A DNA stretch of 64,000 nucleotides from Bacillus sp. AFS059628 (GCF_002571225.1 NZ_NVEC01000036.1:1-64000); one strand, 5' to 3'. Numbered from the stretch's first letter, positions 1 to 6,916 are shown. Notes: generated from the letters alone by a model not told the origin. Numbers and translations are program-made.

Positions 1-53
1 TATTATCAGTGTTTTTAACATTAACTTTGATCGTTGGCTATGCATTAAGTTAA
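1..53 (+). CDS. C-terminal end of a membrane protein, cut by window edge
   Basis: An open frame enters from the left edge (codons from base 3) and stops at TAA 51-53. The 16 visible residues (LSVFLTLTLIVGYALS) are strongly hydrophobic, like the last membrane segment of a small membrane protein. A good plus-strand terminator follows at 165-195, which fits the end of a plus-strand transcript. The product cannot be named from so short a tail, and chance openness of a 17-codon frame is possible. Confidence 0.4.
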   Translation, partial: LSVFLTLTLIVGYALS

Positions 54-164
54 ATGTCATTCTTTGTGAATAAAACTAAATATTCCGTCAATAATATAGA
101 TAGGCGATAGCCTGAACCTATTTAATGAAGTCCCTAGCCTTTCTCCTAGTTCCCCCTTGGAGAT

Positions 165-195
165 GAGCAGTTAGCTTTTGCTAGCTGCTCTTTAT
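165..195 (+). terminator. Intrinsic terminator
   Basis: An 11-bp stem (GAGCAGTTAGC paired with GCTAGCTGCTC, one G-U) with a TTTT loop is followed by TTTATTT. It probably ends the plus-strand transcript of the gene that finishes at base 53. Confidence 0.75.
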
Positions 196-291
196 TTGTA
201 CAAGGTACTCAATTAGCTTGGCACACATATACTATCCTGAATTCCTTTCTTTATGAATTGAAATAGTCATTACAAAATGAATCTCGTCACG

Positions 292-318
292 AGAGCACTT
301 TACTAAGTGCTCTTTTTT
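292..318 (+). terminator. Intrinsic terminator
   Basis: A perfect 9-bp stem (AGAGCACTT with AAGTGCTCT, TACT loop) is followed by a T-rich tract. No gene lies between this and the preceding terminator, so it may end a short non-coding transcript. Confidence 0.75.
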
Positions 319-386
319 AGTTTGAAACTAAAACAAAATGAAATTTTTACCATAAAGGTAATTATTAAATATTTTATGCCCATACA

Positions 387-455
387 TTATAATGGAATAG
401 TTATTGTATATTGGCATTAAGAGGAGCCACCTGATTAAGAGCTTCTCTTTTTTTA
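387..455 (+). ncRNA. Candidate short transcript: promoter -10 plus terminator
   Basis: A TATAAT at 387-392 is followed about 25 bases later by a 9-bp hairpin (419-427 with 441-449, one G-U pair) and seven T residues. The unit contains no open frame and points toward the 3' end of the minus-strand gene that stops at 466. The rest of 1-465 shows only the two terminators described and no other gene. It could be a small RNA or only a leader fragment. Confidence 0.4.
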
Positions 456-465
456 TACAATAGCA

Positions 466-747
466 TTATTGTAATCTCCCTTTATATATCTTCTGGATCT
501 CCAATTCACTGAATCCCTCATACACCGTAAACACTTCTGGAAACTGACTCAAGCACATGTCGATGATCATGTCGTCAGTTGTTCTAACGAAGAAGTATTT
601 GACCTCACCCATGTAATCGTTGTGTAGGTAATAACTCCCAATCTCGTAATGATAGCCATTAGCTTCCAAGACTTCATACAGCTTACTCTTTGTTTCATCT
701 ATATCAAATATTGATAACTGCCCTTCGATCTCAACCTGTTCAATCAT
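466..747 (-). CDS. Small hypothetical phage protein
   Basis: This 93-residue acidic protein begins MIEQVEIEGQLSIFDI, with an AAAGGGG tract about nine bases before the ATG. No signal peptide, membrane segment or recognisable catalytic motif is visible. It is the last gene of the leftward early operon seen here and is separated from the dUTPase by a 519-bp gap full of hairpins. The function is unknown; a small phage accessory protein is the safest description. Confidence 0.6.
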   Translation of the reverse strand: MIEQVEIEGQLSIFDIDETKSKLYEVLEANGYHYEIGSYYLHNDYMGEVKYFFVRTTDDMIIDMCLSQFPEVFTVYEGFSELEIQKIYKGRLQ

Positions 748-1048
748 TTCTCCATTCCCCTTTCAAATAAAATGGCATTTTGTTAGTTCTACTACACCAA
801 CCATGTATAGACAACTATATATTAAGGTGTTAAAATATTATTATGATTCTTATATAGAGTCGTATACGACCTTTTCTTTATTCATGGGGCTCTTACATAG
901 TAGTAAGGGCCATTTTTTATATAAATAGTTTGTTTATATATCAATTTGAATATATAGTTGTAAAAATTATTAGTTGAGTGTTAAAATTCCCTATATGCTC
1001 CTTAGGGAGTTCTTATGTAATTAACAAGAGTCTAATATTCTCGATTCT

Positions 1049-1078
1049 TAGCCCCTTGGAGCGCCCTCCAAGGGGCTG
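1049..1078. repeat. Strong G+C-rich hairpin without T-tract
   Basis: A perfect 11-bp stem (AGCCCCTTGGA with TCCAAGGGGCT, 1050-1077) stands out from the AT-rich surroundings. Neither strand has a T-tract after it, so it is not a standard intrinsic terminator. It may be an RNA structural element or a protein-binding site. Confidence 0.5.
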
Positions 1079-1096
1079 CAACAATTAAAATAACTT

Positions 1097-1225
1097 TTTT
1101 GTTCACTTTTTTGATACATTTATGAAACATTCATGTGTTATCTTCAATACGTTCTATTCTATTTATTATGTCGTGTGAGATATACCAAGTCTTGAAACCC
1201 TAGACCCCCTAACCCTAGGGTGATT
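1097..1225 (+). repeat. Intergenic cassette, copy 1 of 3 (divergent)
   Basis: It opens with TTCAC-N7-GATACATTTATGAAACATTC, 1103-1132, and ends with a CCCTAG...CTAGGG hairpin at 1198-1220. The same beginning and end recur at 16365-16495 and 39222-39340, where the hairpin is followed by a clear T-tract. No open frame is seen. It may be a short transcription unit. The gap 748-1266 holds this cassette, the hairpin at 1049 and the inverted repeat at 1228. Confidence 0.5.
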
Positions 1226-1227
1226 TT

Positions 1228-1272
1228 ATGTAATTACTAGTTTTCATCAACCCGATAACTTAGTAATTACAT
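1228..1272. repeat. Perfect 12-bp inverted repeat at the dUTPase stop codon
   Basis: ATGTAATTACTA (1228-1239) and TAGTAATTACAT (1261-1272) are perfect complements separated by 21 bases. The right arm covers the stop codon of the dUTPase gene. There is no T-tract, so this looks more like an operator or an RNA-stability hairpin than a terminator. Confidence 0.55.
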
Positions 1273-1758
1273 CCACAGGCTCAACTCTCTCCCTTTTGAG
1301 AATTGAGCCTTTTTTTTAATCCCCGTTGATCCGAAGCCACAGCTTCCTCTTTTGCTCTCAGACAGCTCGTCCACCTCAACGAAATTAGCTGTTTCCACTG
1401 GCGCTATGACACCTTGAGCAATACGAGTACCCTTTTCAATTACACTAGCTTGCATGTTTACTGCTTTAGGTATTTCGATGTTATCGACTAGTACTCCAAC
1501 TTCTCCACGGTATCCACTATCCACCGTTCCAAGTACCACTCGTAACTTTGTATTACGCGTCATACCGCTACGCGGTCTCACCTGAATCTCATATCCTGAC
1601 GGAATCTCAAAAGCCAATCCGGTGTGTACAATCTTTGTTTCACCCGGCCATATAATCGTGTCCTCTGCTGCTACAAGATCAAAACCACTATCCCCTGGCC
1701 TTGCGTATTTCGGTAATTCCACATCTTTCAATCTTTTAATTTTCACTCTTAAATTCAT
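1267..1758 (-). CDS. dut: dUTP pyrophosphatase (trimeric dUTPase)
   Basis: The 163-residue protein hydrolyses dUTP to dUMP and pyrophosphate, keeping uracil out of phage DNA and supplying dUMP for thymidylate synthesis. All five trimeric dUTPase motifs are present in order: PGDSGFDL near residue 21, RPRSGM near 61, GTVDSGYRGEVGV near 76, GTRIAQ near 109, and a C-terminal RGSCGFGSTG that closes over the active site. A basic tail of about 16 residues follows motif 5 and is longer than usual; part of its coding DNA also forms a plus-strand terminator. It lies last in the replication cluster, 12 bp after the preceding minigene, with an AGGGG site before the ATG. Confidence 0.95.
   Translation of the reverse strand: MNLRVKIKRLKDVELPKYARPGDSGFDLVAAEDTIIWPGETKIVHTGLAFEIPSGYEIQVRPRSGMTRNTKLRVVLGTVDSGYRGEVGVLVDNIEIPKAVNMQASVIEKGTRIAQGVIAPVETANFVEVDELSESKRGSCGFGSTGIKKKAQFSKGRELSLWM
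1277..1318 (+). terminator. Plus-strand terminator inside the dUTPase 3' end
   Basis: AGGCTCAA pairs with TTGAGCCT and is followed by eight T residues on the plus strand. It lies within the last codons of the minus-strand dUTPase gene, so it would stop a rightward transcript coming from the cassette at 1097-1225 before it reads antisense through the replication operon. Confidence 0.65.
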
Positions 1759-1770
1759 TTTCTCGACCCC

Positions 1771-1938
1771 TTATAAATAACCTTTCAATTCCTCTTTCCG
1801 ATTCTTCAGCCCTTCCAAAGAACGCTTTGTTTTCCGCTTCTCGCTATCCAATCCAACCAAGTGATATTCCATCTTACGAATCTCACTTTCAATTACTTCG
1901 AGTTCACTTTGCACCTGCACCACGATTTCTTTTTTCAT
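1771..1938 (-). CDS. Small coiled-coil phage protein, 55 residues
   Basis: Found by hand translation. The product begins MKKEIVVQVQSELEVIESEI and is rich in Glu, Lys and Arg with heptad-like leucines, so a single coiled coil is likely. GGAGGTAAGTA lies directly before the ATG. Its start overlaps the stop of the 22-codon frame upstream (TAATG), suggesting coupled translation. It sits 12 bp before dut. Function unknown. Confidence 0.7.
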   Translation of the reverse strand: MKKEIVVQVQSELEVIESEIRKMEYHLVGLDSEKRKTKRSLEGLKNRKEELKGYL

Positions 1939-2006
1939 TACTTACCTCCCTTTGATTCGCTAATTAACTTAGTGATTTCGAATACACCATTCTCCATTGG
2001 TTGCAT
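1938..2006 (-). CDS. Minigene, 22 residues
   Basis: A 22-codon frame (MQPMENGVFEITKLISESKG..) starts in a TAATG overlap with the stop of the upstream gene and ends in another TAATG overlap with the downstream start. AAAGGAGATGATAAGTA precedes the ATG. Tight coupling on both sides argues for real translation, although it could serve only to couple its neighbours. Confidence 0.5.
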   Translation of the reverse strand: MQPMENGVFEITKLISESKGGK

Positions 2007-2134
2007 TACTTATCATCTCCTTTCAATAACTGTCTTAGTTCCTCGCATGACCCTTCATATAAATCACGGCCATCCGGTAATTTAAATACATGCCTATCAA
2101 TCAACCGTTCTATTAACTTGTCTTGCTCACTCAT
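2006..2134 (-). CDS. Fbp-like small protein, 42 residues
   Basis: The hand-translated product begins MSEQDKLIERLIDRHVFKLP and continues DGRDLYEGSCEELRQLLKGDDK. The pattern of an N-terminal helix, a hydrophobic/KLPDGRDLYE centre and an EELRxLL helix resembles the short Fur-regulated basic protein (Fbp) family common in Bacillus, but the match is from memory only. A CTAGGAGGCAAC site precedes the ATG. It is part of the minigene string before dut. Confidence 0.65.
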   Translation of the reverse strand: MSEQDKLIERLIDRHVFKLPDGRDLYEGSCEELRQLLKGDDK

Positions 2135-2142
2135 GTTGCCTC

Positions 2143-2541
2143 CTAGCTAATTTGTATCTTCTTATACTTACGTGTTGGTTTTGTAGCAGCTTCGTATGGA
2201 TCCATCTTCCTTTTAACTCTCTGGTAAAAGGTCTTATTGCTAATCCCATTCGATTCCGCTAAAGGAATGTACTTTTCGAATCCTTTTGCCGTGGTAGCTG
2301 CTTCGTATGGCGTCATGCCGTTACGTTTTCGTCTATAAAAGGTGGATTCACTAACCCCATTTTTCTCAGCTAATTTCAGTAATTTTTTATTCTTTTCATT
2401 TCCTTCCCAGCTCGTACCGACTGGTGTCGTTATAGCGCGTTCTAAACTCCAATCCAGCTCTTTCATTCGTTGGTCTACATACTTCTTATTAACACCAATT
2501 TCAGCAGCCTTTGCATAATCCTTTAATGTTGGCTTCTCCAT
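2143..2541 (-). CDS. Protein with three tandem HTH-like repeats
   Basis: The 132-residue protein is built of three repeats of about 35 residues: AAEIGVNKKYVDQRMKELDW (about 12-31), LAEKNGVSESTFYRRKRNGM (about 57-76) and LAESNGISNKTFYQRVKRKM (about 93-112), the last two followed by PYEAAT. Each unit reads as a homeodomain-like helix-turn-helix with a recognition helix rich in Arg and Lys. This predicts a sequence-specific DNA-binding protein contacting a repeated site. It is in the early operon with a GGAGGG site five bases before the ATG. Its target and role are unknown. Confidence 0.75.
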   Translation of the reverse strand: MEKPTLKDYAKAAEIGVNKKYVDQRMKELDWSLERAITTPVGTSWEGNEKNKKLLKLAEKNGVSESTFYRRKRNGMTPYEAATTAKGFEKYIPLAESNGISNKTFYQRVKRKMDPYEAATKPTRKYKKIQIS

Positions 2542-2551
2542 TTGCTCCCTC

Positions 2552-2815
2552 CTAATCCAGTGACATAATTTCGTCTCGTGTACGATTAGAAATAGTTATC
2601 CTAATCTTCTGAACACCTTTACCATGTTCTTTCACCGTCATGCTCCATGCTTCGCCTTTCGTTTCAACATCGAACCAGTCTATTTTTTGTCGTTCATCCT
2701 GATCATAAAAGTGAACTTCATACGTTATGACGTTATGCTGTAAGAACCTATCAGCCGTGCTTGTTGCCGTATAATTAAAACTGCCTACTACATCCTCCAG
2801 TGTTAGTTGTTTCAT
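2552..2815 (-). CDS. Hypothetical early phage protein
   Basis: The 87-residue protein begins MKQLTLEDVVGSFNYTATST and is predicted mostly beta with a charged centre (YDQDERQKIDWFDVETKG). It has no membrane segment or catalytic motif that I recognise. Its ATG overlaps the TGA of the upstream gene (ATGA), so the two are translationally coupled. Function unknown. Confidence 0.65.
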   Translation of the reverse strand: MKQLTLEDVVGSFNYTATSTADRFLQHNVITYEVHFYDQDERQKIDWFDVETKGEAWSMTVKEHGKGVQKIRITISNRTRDEIMSLD

Positions 2816-3033
2816 GCCCCTAACCCCATTGGACGAGATTTGATTTTATTCTTATCAGCCTGATCTATAATCAATGCAGCGATTTCTAATTGGTGTCTTC
2901 CTAACTCTTTTGCGATTTCAAGGATTCCTTTGTTTTCCTTCCACATTTCTTGTAATCGAATTACTTCGCTTTCATCAAACACCAGGTCCAATTCTTCTAG
3001 AGCAATATATAAGTTACGACGCGATTTCTTCAT
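2812..3033 (-). CDS. Small HTH-like protein, 73 residues
   Basis: The longest frame starts at 3099, but an AGGGGAAG site three bases before the ATG at 3033 points to a start giving MKKSRRNLYIALEELDLVFD. The longer version would overlap its neighbour by 86 bp. The segment LQEMWKENKGILEIAKELGRHQLEIAALI has the look of a helix-turn-helix of the kind seen in RNA polymerase-associated or phage regulatory proteins. It overlaps the upstream gene by 20 bp and the next start by 4 bp. Function unknown. Confidence 0.65.
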   Translation of the reverse strand: MKKSRRNLYIALEELDLVFDESEVIRLQEMWKENKGILEIAKELGRHQLEIAALIIDQADKNKIKSRPMGLGA

Positions 3034-3277
3034 GTACTTCCCCTGTTGCAATGCCATTGTGTAATTTTCCTTCTCCAAACCCGTTCCAAGTCTTGGCATC
3101 CCATTTCCCCTCCAGTTGTAATTGGTGAATTTCTCTTAGTTCCGCCATAACAGCATGACGCTTTCTATCTACCTCTTCAGGCGTTTGATTCGCCGCTTCG
3201 CAAATACATGACGCGAATTGATACATACCCGTTCCAATGTTGTTCTGAATTACTCCCGTTCCGTTACATGCACACAT
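3014..3277 (-). CDS. Small cysteine-containing phage protein
   Basis: The 87-residue protein starts MCACNGTGVIQNN and carries a second pair CICEA about residue 24, giving a CxC...CxC pattern that could bind zinc. The rest (EEVDRKRHAVMAELREIHQL) is helical and charged. AAGGGGGAATTAAG precedes the ATG. It is next to the helicase-loader gene in the early operon, which suggests a replication-linked role, but none is established. Confidence 0.65.
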   Translation of the reverse strand: MCACNGTGVIQNNIGTGMYQFASCICEAANQTPEEVDRKRHAVMAELREIHQLQLEGKWDAKTWNGFGEGKLHNGIATGEVHEEIAS

Positions 3278-3291
3278 CTTAATTCCCCCTT

Positions 3292-4050
3292 TTAAAATGG
3301 CAATGCCTTTCTTCTGTAATCCTTTGTATCTTTGAAAACCAGCGCTTTAAAATTATTGAAAATACGCGATACAATCCGTTCATCATATGCGCCCTCTAGA
3401 CGTTCCCCTGTGAGGTTTGTTGTGAAAATAGTAGATTTACCTTGCCTTCCATCGAAAACATCGAATAACACCCTATTAATGAAGTTTGTCGCTTTTGTAT
3501 TCGCATCTAATGCCCCTAACTCTGCTCCTAAATCATCGACTATTAATACTTCTGCTCTTACTAAACTCCTTATAATTGCATCTTCAGTTAATGTGGAATC
3601 TTTACTGAAAGTACTTTTAATCTTCCGTAGTAATTCGCCAACTGTGACAAAGACAACTGACTTTCCTGCTCCTGCGAGTTGATCCGCTATAGCGTAAGCA
3701 AGATGTGTTTTCCCTGCTCCACAATTCCCGGCCATAATCGTGTTAAACACTTTCCCATTGAGATAATCCGTTACGATGACCTTGGCGAGTTCAAGGTTCT
3801 TTGCTCCTTCATCGCTAGTAGGTTTGTAATTATCAAAATTAGCTTTCTTGATGTTGCTATCAGCAATCATGCTCTGTTGGTGGAACATGAATTTCTTCTC
3901 ATTCGCTTTATCTGCATCGTATTTTGCTTGCTCTTGCTGCTGAAGCTTCTTACTTTCGTTTTCTAGGAAGCATCGAGGGCAAACAACTTGTCCACCAAAC
4001 TTCATCTTATTCATGCCGTGTGTATCACACACATCAGAATCCATAGTCAT
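3292..4050 (-). CDS. DnaC-like replicative helicase loader (AAA+ ATPase)
   Basis: The protein is predicted to load the replicative helicase at the phage origin. With the ATG at 4050 (AAAAAGGTGAAT site) it has 252 residues: a zinc-ribbon-like N-terminus (C8, H11, C24, C27 of VCDTHG...CPRC), Walker A GNCGAGKT at 108-115, Walker B VLIVDDLG, and an arginine-rich C-terminus (YDERIVSRIF). An earlier ATG at 4101 would add 17 residues and enlarge the overlap with the DnaD-like gene from 17 to 68 bp, and is less likely. DnaC/DnaI-type loaders next to DnaD-like initiators are the standard replication pair of many Firmicute siphophages. Confidence 0.9.
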   Translation of the reverse strand: MTMDSDVCDTHGMNKMKFGGQVVCPRCFLENESKKLQQQEQAKYDADKANEKKFMFHQQSMIADSNIKKANFDNYKPTSDEGAKNLELAKVIVTDYLNGKVFNTIMAGNCGAGKTHLAYAIADQLAGAGKSVVFVTVGELLRKIKSTFSKDSTLTEDAIIRSLVRAEVLIVDDLGAELGALDANTKATNFINRVLFDVFDGRQGKSTIFTTNLTGERLEGAYDERIVSRIFNNFKALVFKDTKDYRRKALPF

Positions 4051-4873
4051 ATTCACCTTTTTGGCTATATCGGTTGGTATTGCTGCCGCTGCTCTCTGCA
4101 TTGTTTTTCGCTCCCTTTTTAGAATTCATTTGAATAGTTAGTTGATCGAATTTCTCACGTAGCTTTTTAGGAGATAAGATATTACCTTGCCAGAATGAAT
4201 CCGCTTGGCACCAATCAATAACATCTTTAATCTCTTGTAATTCACGATTATCCTTTTCACGCATTAACCTAAAGTCATTAGCCCAAGAATCAAAGTTAGG
4301 CTCTTTTTGTTTAGGGTTATTACCCTTAATTTTTTCAAAAAGATACTTAGCCCCGTTAGTGTCGCAAGTTTCAAACTTGTGACGAGAAGGTTTTTCTTTT
4401 GTAGTAATCTTTGTTGTAGTCTCTGTAGTAATCTCTGTTAAAGAATTAACTCTTTCGGTAAGTTCCATTTCACCCAAAGGGGGATTTGGATTTTCCCCAA
4501 AGGTCAAAATGGATTTTACCCTTTGGGTAACTTCGGAAATATTCAACTTAATATGATTAGTAGGGGCACCATTGAATTTGAATTTTTGAACTTCCACTAG
4601 TCCTTTACTTATGAGGATTTTAATAGCCCTGTCATATTGCTTGGGTGTGATGCGAATTTCTTCTTTCCAATCCTCACGGCTTTTAGCTAACCAAAACTCT
4701 CCGTTCTTCTTAACTCGCAATTTACTTTTCCCCTGTTCGTTAGGTATGTACCAATAAACGATTTGACCTAACAAAATTCCAGCAATTAAATCTTCAGTTA
4801 TATCAACATAAGCGAGTCGCACCATATATCCGCTTCTTGCAAATGTTTCTAGTTGAAATATGTTGCTACTCAT
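4034..4873 (-). CDS. DnaD-like phage replication initiator
   Basis: The 279-residue protein has an N-terminal winged-helix region (about 1-115, with LVEVQKFKFNGAPTNHIKLN as the wing), a low-complexity Thr/Ser/Lys linker (about 140-165) and a C-terminal replication domain (EIKDVIDWCQADSFWQGNIL, about 215-250) typical of DnaB/DnaD-type phage initiators. It probably binds the origin, which in this class often lies within the gene's own linker, and recruits the downstream helicase loader, with which it overlaps by 17 bp. The ATG follows the stop of the upstream gene directly. Confidence 0.85.
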   Translation of the reverse strand: MSSNIFQLETFARSGYMVRLAYVDITEDLIAGILLGQIVYWYIPNEQGKSKLRVKKNGEFWLAKSREDWKEEIRITPKQYDRAIKILISKGLVEVQKFKFNGAPTNHIKLNISEVTQRVKSILTFGENPNPPLGEMELTERVNSLTEITTETTTKITTKEKPSRHKFETCDTNGAKYLFEKIKGNNPKQKEPNFDSWANDFRLMREKDNRELQEIKDVIDWCQADSFWQGNILSPKKLREKFDQLTIQMNSKKGAKNNAESSGSNTNRYSQKGEYDYGF

Positions 4874-5095
4874 TTAGTTCACCTTCTTCATCCAACATTC
4901 ATAACTCACTAGATCTTCCATTCCTGTAAACCTAACCTTATCTTTACCTCTGAATTTACCTTCATGATAAAACGTTTTTTCCGCTCTATATACTCGCTTA
5001 ATTGGTGTTACGTAGTCATAACCCCTTGCTTCTAAATCACGAACTGCCGTTAACATTTCCTTCATTGATCCACGTCTTACTGGAACTTGAAACAT
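4874..5095 (-). CDS. Hypothetical early protein, 73 residues
   Basis: An ATG at 5116 extends the frame, but the ATG at 5095 overlaps the upstream stop (TGATG) and has GGGAG eight bases before it, giving MFQVPVRRGSMKEMLTAVRD. The basic protein has no motif I recognise. It sits between a 62-residue protein and the DnaD-like initiator, both overlapping or abutting, so all three are one translational string. Confidence 0.65.
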   Translation of the reverse strand: MFQVPVRRGSMKEMLTAVRDLEARGYDYVTPIKRVYRAEKTFYHEGKFRGKDKVRFTGMEDLVSYECWMKKVN

Positions 5096-5283
5096 CACGC
5101 ATTCTCCCTTTCGCATACCGCTATATCGCCTTGAATTTTGATGATTTTATACCCTGGGTAGCGATCGGGAGTAATGTACTTAATCGCCTTTGCTTTTACT
5201 TCTTTTTCATTTCGTGCGTCCTTCCTCACCCACGCCGGAAGGACGACTTTCGATTGATTTTTATCTAACATAGGTTTTTTCAC
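5095..5283 (-). CDS. Hypothetical early protein, 62 residues
   Basis: A basic protein (MKKPMLDKNQSKVVLPAWVR) with a short beta-like C-terminal half (GYKIIKIQGDIAVCERENA). AAGGAGTG lies just before the ATG. It lies 3 bp from the annealing-protein gene upstream and its TGA overlaps the next ATG. Nothing identifies a function. Confidence 0.6.
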   Translation of the reverse strand: MKKPMLDKNQSKVVLPAWVRKDARNEKEVKAKAIKYITPDRYPGYKIIKIQGDIAVCERENA

Positions 5284-5286
5284 TCC

Positions 5287-5913
5287 TTAGTTTATTTGCT
5301 CTACCGCTTCAATCTTTTCTTTAGCCTCAGCGATTTCTTTTTCAGCTTGTTTAACCCAATTCGTTAATTTTTTTAGTACATCTTCAGCTTGCTTTAACGT
5401 TAATTCAGCTAATTCTTTGATGCTTAGATGTCCTTTAATCGTGTCTTCGTCTACTTTCCGAAGATTAGCTAGTTTTTTAATGTTTAATTTAATCACACCG
5501 ACTTGTTGAGCGGTTATCATTTCTTCTTGTACTTCCGGTAGGTCTTCGCCCGCATAGATGTATAATCCCAAGCCGTGAAGCGCTATTGCCTTTACTAAGC
5601 AACGTTGAATACTTGTGTTAATATCAAAGCTATTTGGCTCAGCAATTGGCTTGTTTTGATTGTTAAGTATTGGGTGAATCTGGCTTAATGGTAATCCCTG
5701 TACAGTTACTTCAACCTCTACAAAATAACCACAATCCGTTTTAAGGAAAGGTGCCCCATTGAATCGCTTTACTTCCCATGTTGCTGTTGGATCTACCTCA
5801 CGAAGTTTTTTAACTGCCCAAGCCCATGATAAGTAATTAAAGCGGCCTTTCTTTTCGACATGTTCCGAACAATCTATTTGCGCCAATTTAGAAAAGTAAT
5901 TTTCAGTTGTCAT
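5287..5913 (-). CDS. Rad52-like single-strand annealing protein (DUF1071/Sak-type)
   Basis: The 208-residue protein matches the DUF1071 group of phage single-strand annealing proteins: KKGRFNYLSWAWAVKKLREV at about 21-40, DCGYFVEVEVTVQGL, and NTSIQRCLVKAIALHGLGLY leading to GEDLP. It is predicted to anneal complementary single strands during phage recombination and replication. The C-terminal third is a lysine/glutamate-rich coiled coil (KQAEKEIAEAKEKIEAVEQI) that may mediate oligomer or SSB contacts. No separate exonuclease gene is visible nearby, so a host nuclease may supply ends. Confidence 0.85.
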   Translation of the reverse strand: MTTENYFSKLAQIDCSEHVEKKGRFNYLSWAWAVKKLREVDPTATWEVKRFNGAPFLKTDCGYFVEVEVTVQGLPLSQIHPILNNQNKPIAEPNSFDINTSIQRCLVKAIALHGLGLYIYAGEDLPEVQEEMITAQQVGVIKLNIKKLANLRKVDEDTIKGHLSIKELAELTLKQAEDVLKKLTNWVKQAEKEIAEAKEKIEAVEQIN

Positions 5914-5930
5914 AAGAATCTCCCTCTCTT

Positions 5931-6107
5931 TTAAAATGGTGCTACTTCTGTTTGTTTACTAGCTTCATACACTTCAGTAAGTACCTGTAACCCGTATTCA
6001 TAAGCCACAACCACTGATACAGCATTAGGCTCTTTACTTTTCTTATATCGTTCAACTAAACTCTTCATAATTTGAATTTCAGCTTCAATCTTGTTTTGTA
6101 GGCACAT
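5931..6107 (-). CDS. Hypothetical early protein, 58 residues
   Basis: A GTG at 6116 is possible, but AGGTGA five bases before the ATG at 6107 favours MCLQNKIEAEIQIMKSLVER. The protein is helical and charged with no recognisable motif. It follows the NUMOD4 minigene with overlapping signals and precedes the annealing-protein gene by 17 bp. Confidence 0.55.
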   Translation of the reverse strand: MCLQNKIEAEIQIMKSLVERYKKSKEPNAVSVVVAYEYGLQVLTEVYEASKQTEVAPF

Positions 6108-6108
6108 A

Positions 6109-6213
6109 TCATTCACCTGCTACTTTCTCTGTAGAATAAGACTTTACATTACCTTTATTTGAAATCTCATAATGACCTTCGTAACCAGTAATCGGTTTCC
6201 ATTGTTCTTTCAT
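6109..6213 (-). CDS. NUMOD4-motif minigene, probable homing-endonuclease remnant
   Basis: The 34-residue product begins MKEQWKPITGYEGHYEISNK and continues GNVKSYSTEKVAGE. The W-x-P-I-x-G-Y-E-G-x-Y-E-I-S-N-x-G pattern is the NUMOD4 motif, normally the DNA-binding N-terminus of HNH homing endonucleases. Here the frame ends straight after the motif, with no HNH part. It overlaps the gene upstream by 4 bp and the next gene's possible GTG start, so it is embedded in the operon. It may be a relic or a domesticated peptide. Confidence 0.7.
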   Translation of the reverse strand: MKEQWKPITGYEGHYEISNKGNVKSYSTEKVAGE

Positions 6214-6410
6214 TCTCCAGCCACCATCTTTCTTGCGTGTCTTTCTAAAAATCCTGAGGAGCACTCCTCACAAATGAGTGATCCTTCGAATTTGTAATAA
6301 GTCATCCCAAAGTACAGCTCACCATCACAGTCTTCGCAGTAATCCATGAAGTCTCTAGCTGATGAATCGTGATAATTCCCATAAGTAATTGGATTTTCAA
6401 TCATTTCCAT
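6210..6410 (-). CDS. Zinc-ribbon-like small protein
   Basis: The 66-residue protein has two CxxC pairs, CEDC (about 25-28) and CEEC (about 47-50), spaced like a zinc ribbon with a beta hairpin (GELYFGMTYYKFEGSLI) between. It is acidic and probably cytoplasmic. GGAGGAATATGG precedes the ATG. It is the first gene of this string after a 506-bp gap and may be transcribed from the promoter region there. Function unknown. Confidence 0.7.
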   Translation of the reverse strand: MEMIENPITYGNYHDSSARDFMDYCEDCDGELYFGMTYYKFEGSLICEECSSGFLERHARKMVAGE

Positions 6411-6430
6411 ATTCCTCCTTATTTACTAAT

Positions 6431-6511
6431 AGAAACAAAATATGTTATAATGTAGGTAAGGATATTTATTTTGTTTCTCTAAAACCGTCCTATTGGTGGG
6501 GGCGGTTTTTT
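6431..6511 (+). ncRNA. Short promoter-terminator unit inside an inverted repeat
   Basis: AGAAACAAAAT (6431-6441) and ATTTTGTTTCT (6468-6478) are perfect inverted copies flanking a TATAAT at 6446-6451. A GC-rich hairpin (AACCGTCC with GGGGCGGTT, 6483-6507) and T-tract follow. The result looks like a regulated promoter making an RNA of about 50 bases with no frame. The gap 6411-6916 also holds the terminator at 6610, the hairpin TGCTAGT..ACTAGCA at 6642-6660, and the unit at 6820. Confidence 0.45.
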
Positions 6512-6609
6512 ATTTCTCAACTGAATAAACAGAATTTTCAATTTTCTATCTGTCATTTCCATTGAGTTATTGATAAAATAAAATCAACCTGTTGAAACAC
6601 CCTTATTGG

Positions 6610-6639
6610 ATACCTGTGCCTCCCCGTACAGGTATTTTT
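6610..6639 (+). terminator. Intrinsic terminator
   Basis: ATACCTGT pairs with ACAGGTAT across an eight-base C-rich loop, followed by TTTTTA. It points rightward, against the replication operon. Confidence 0.7.
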
Positions 6640-6819
6640 AATGCTAGTTTTTAACTAGCAGATGCATTGTTCTCACCCTTTCTGATGCTTCGCGCATAGG
6701 GATATCCAGGAACCTTTCAATAAGGTGGGAGCTATCATTAGATTCCCGAATATTTCGACAAGAAAAGGCTTGTCCATGTTCATAAATTCGTAAAATCTTT
6801 ATATTAAGTTTTAATAAAA

Positions 6820-6916
6820 TTCATGTTAAACTAATTACATTCCAAGAAGTTCTTGTGGAATCGACATTTAGATTTAAATCCCTTAACACTGCCCTGCATC
6901 CTCTGTAGGGTTTTTC
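6820..6916 (+). ncRNA. Candidate short transcript with terminator
   Basis: A TGTTAAACTAAT sequence (possible extended -10) is followed by a dyad ATTCCAAGAA...TTCTTGTGGAAT (6839-6861) and then by a terminator whose stem is CCCTGCA/TGTAGGG (6892-6910) with five T residues. The terminator ends one base before the stop codon of the opposing minus-strand gene. There is no open frame. The promoter is weak, so this is tentative. Confidence 0.35.

Noticed and set aside
1049-1078. GC-rich hairpin as terminator of the dUTPase transcript
   Set aside because: No T-tract follows on either strand.
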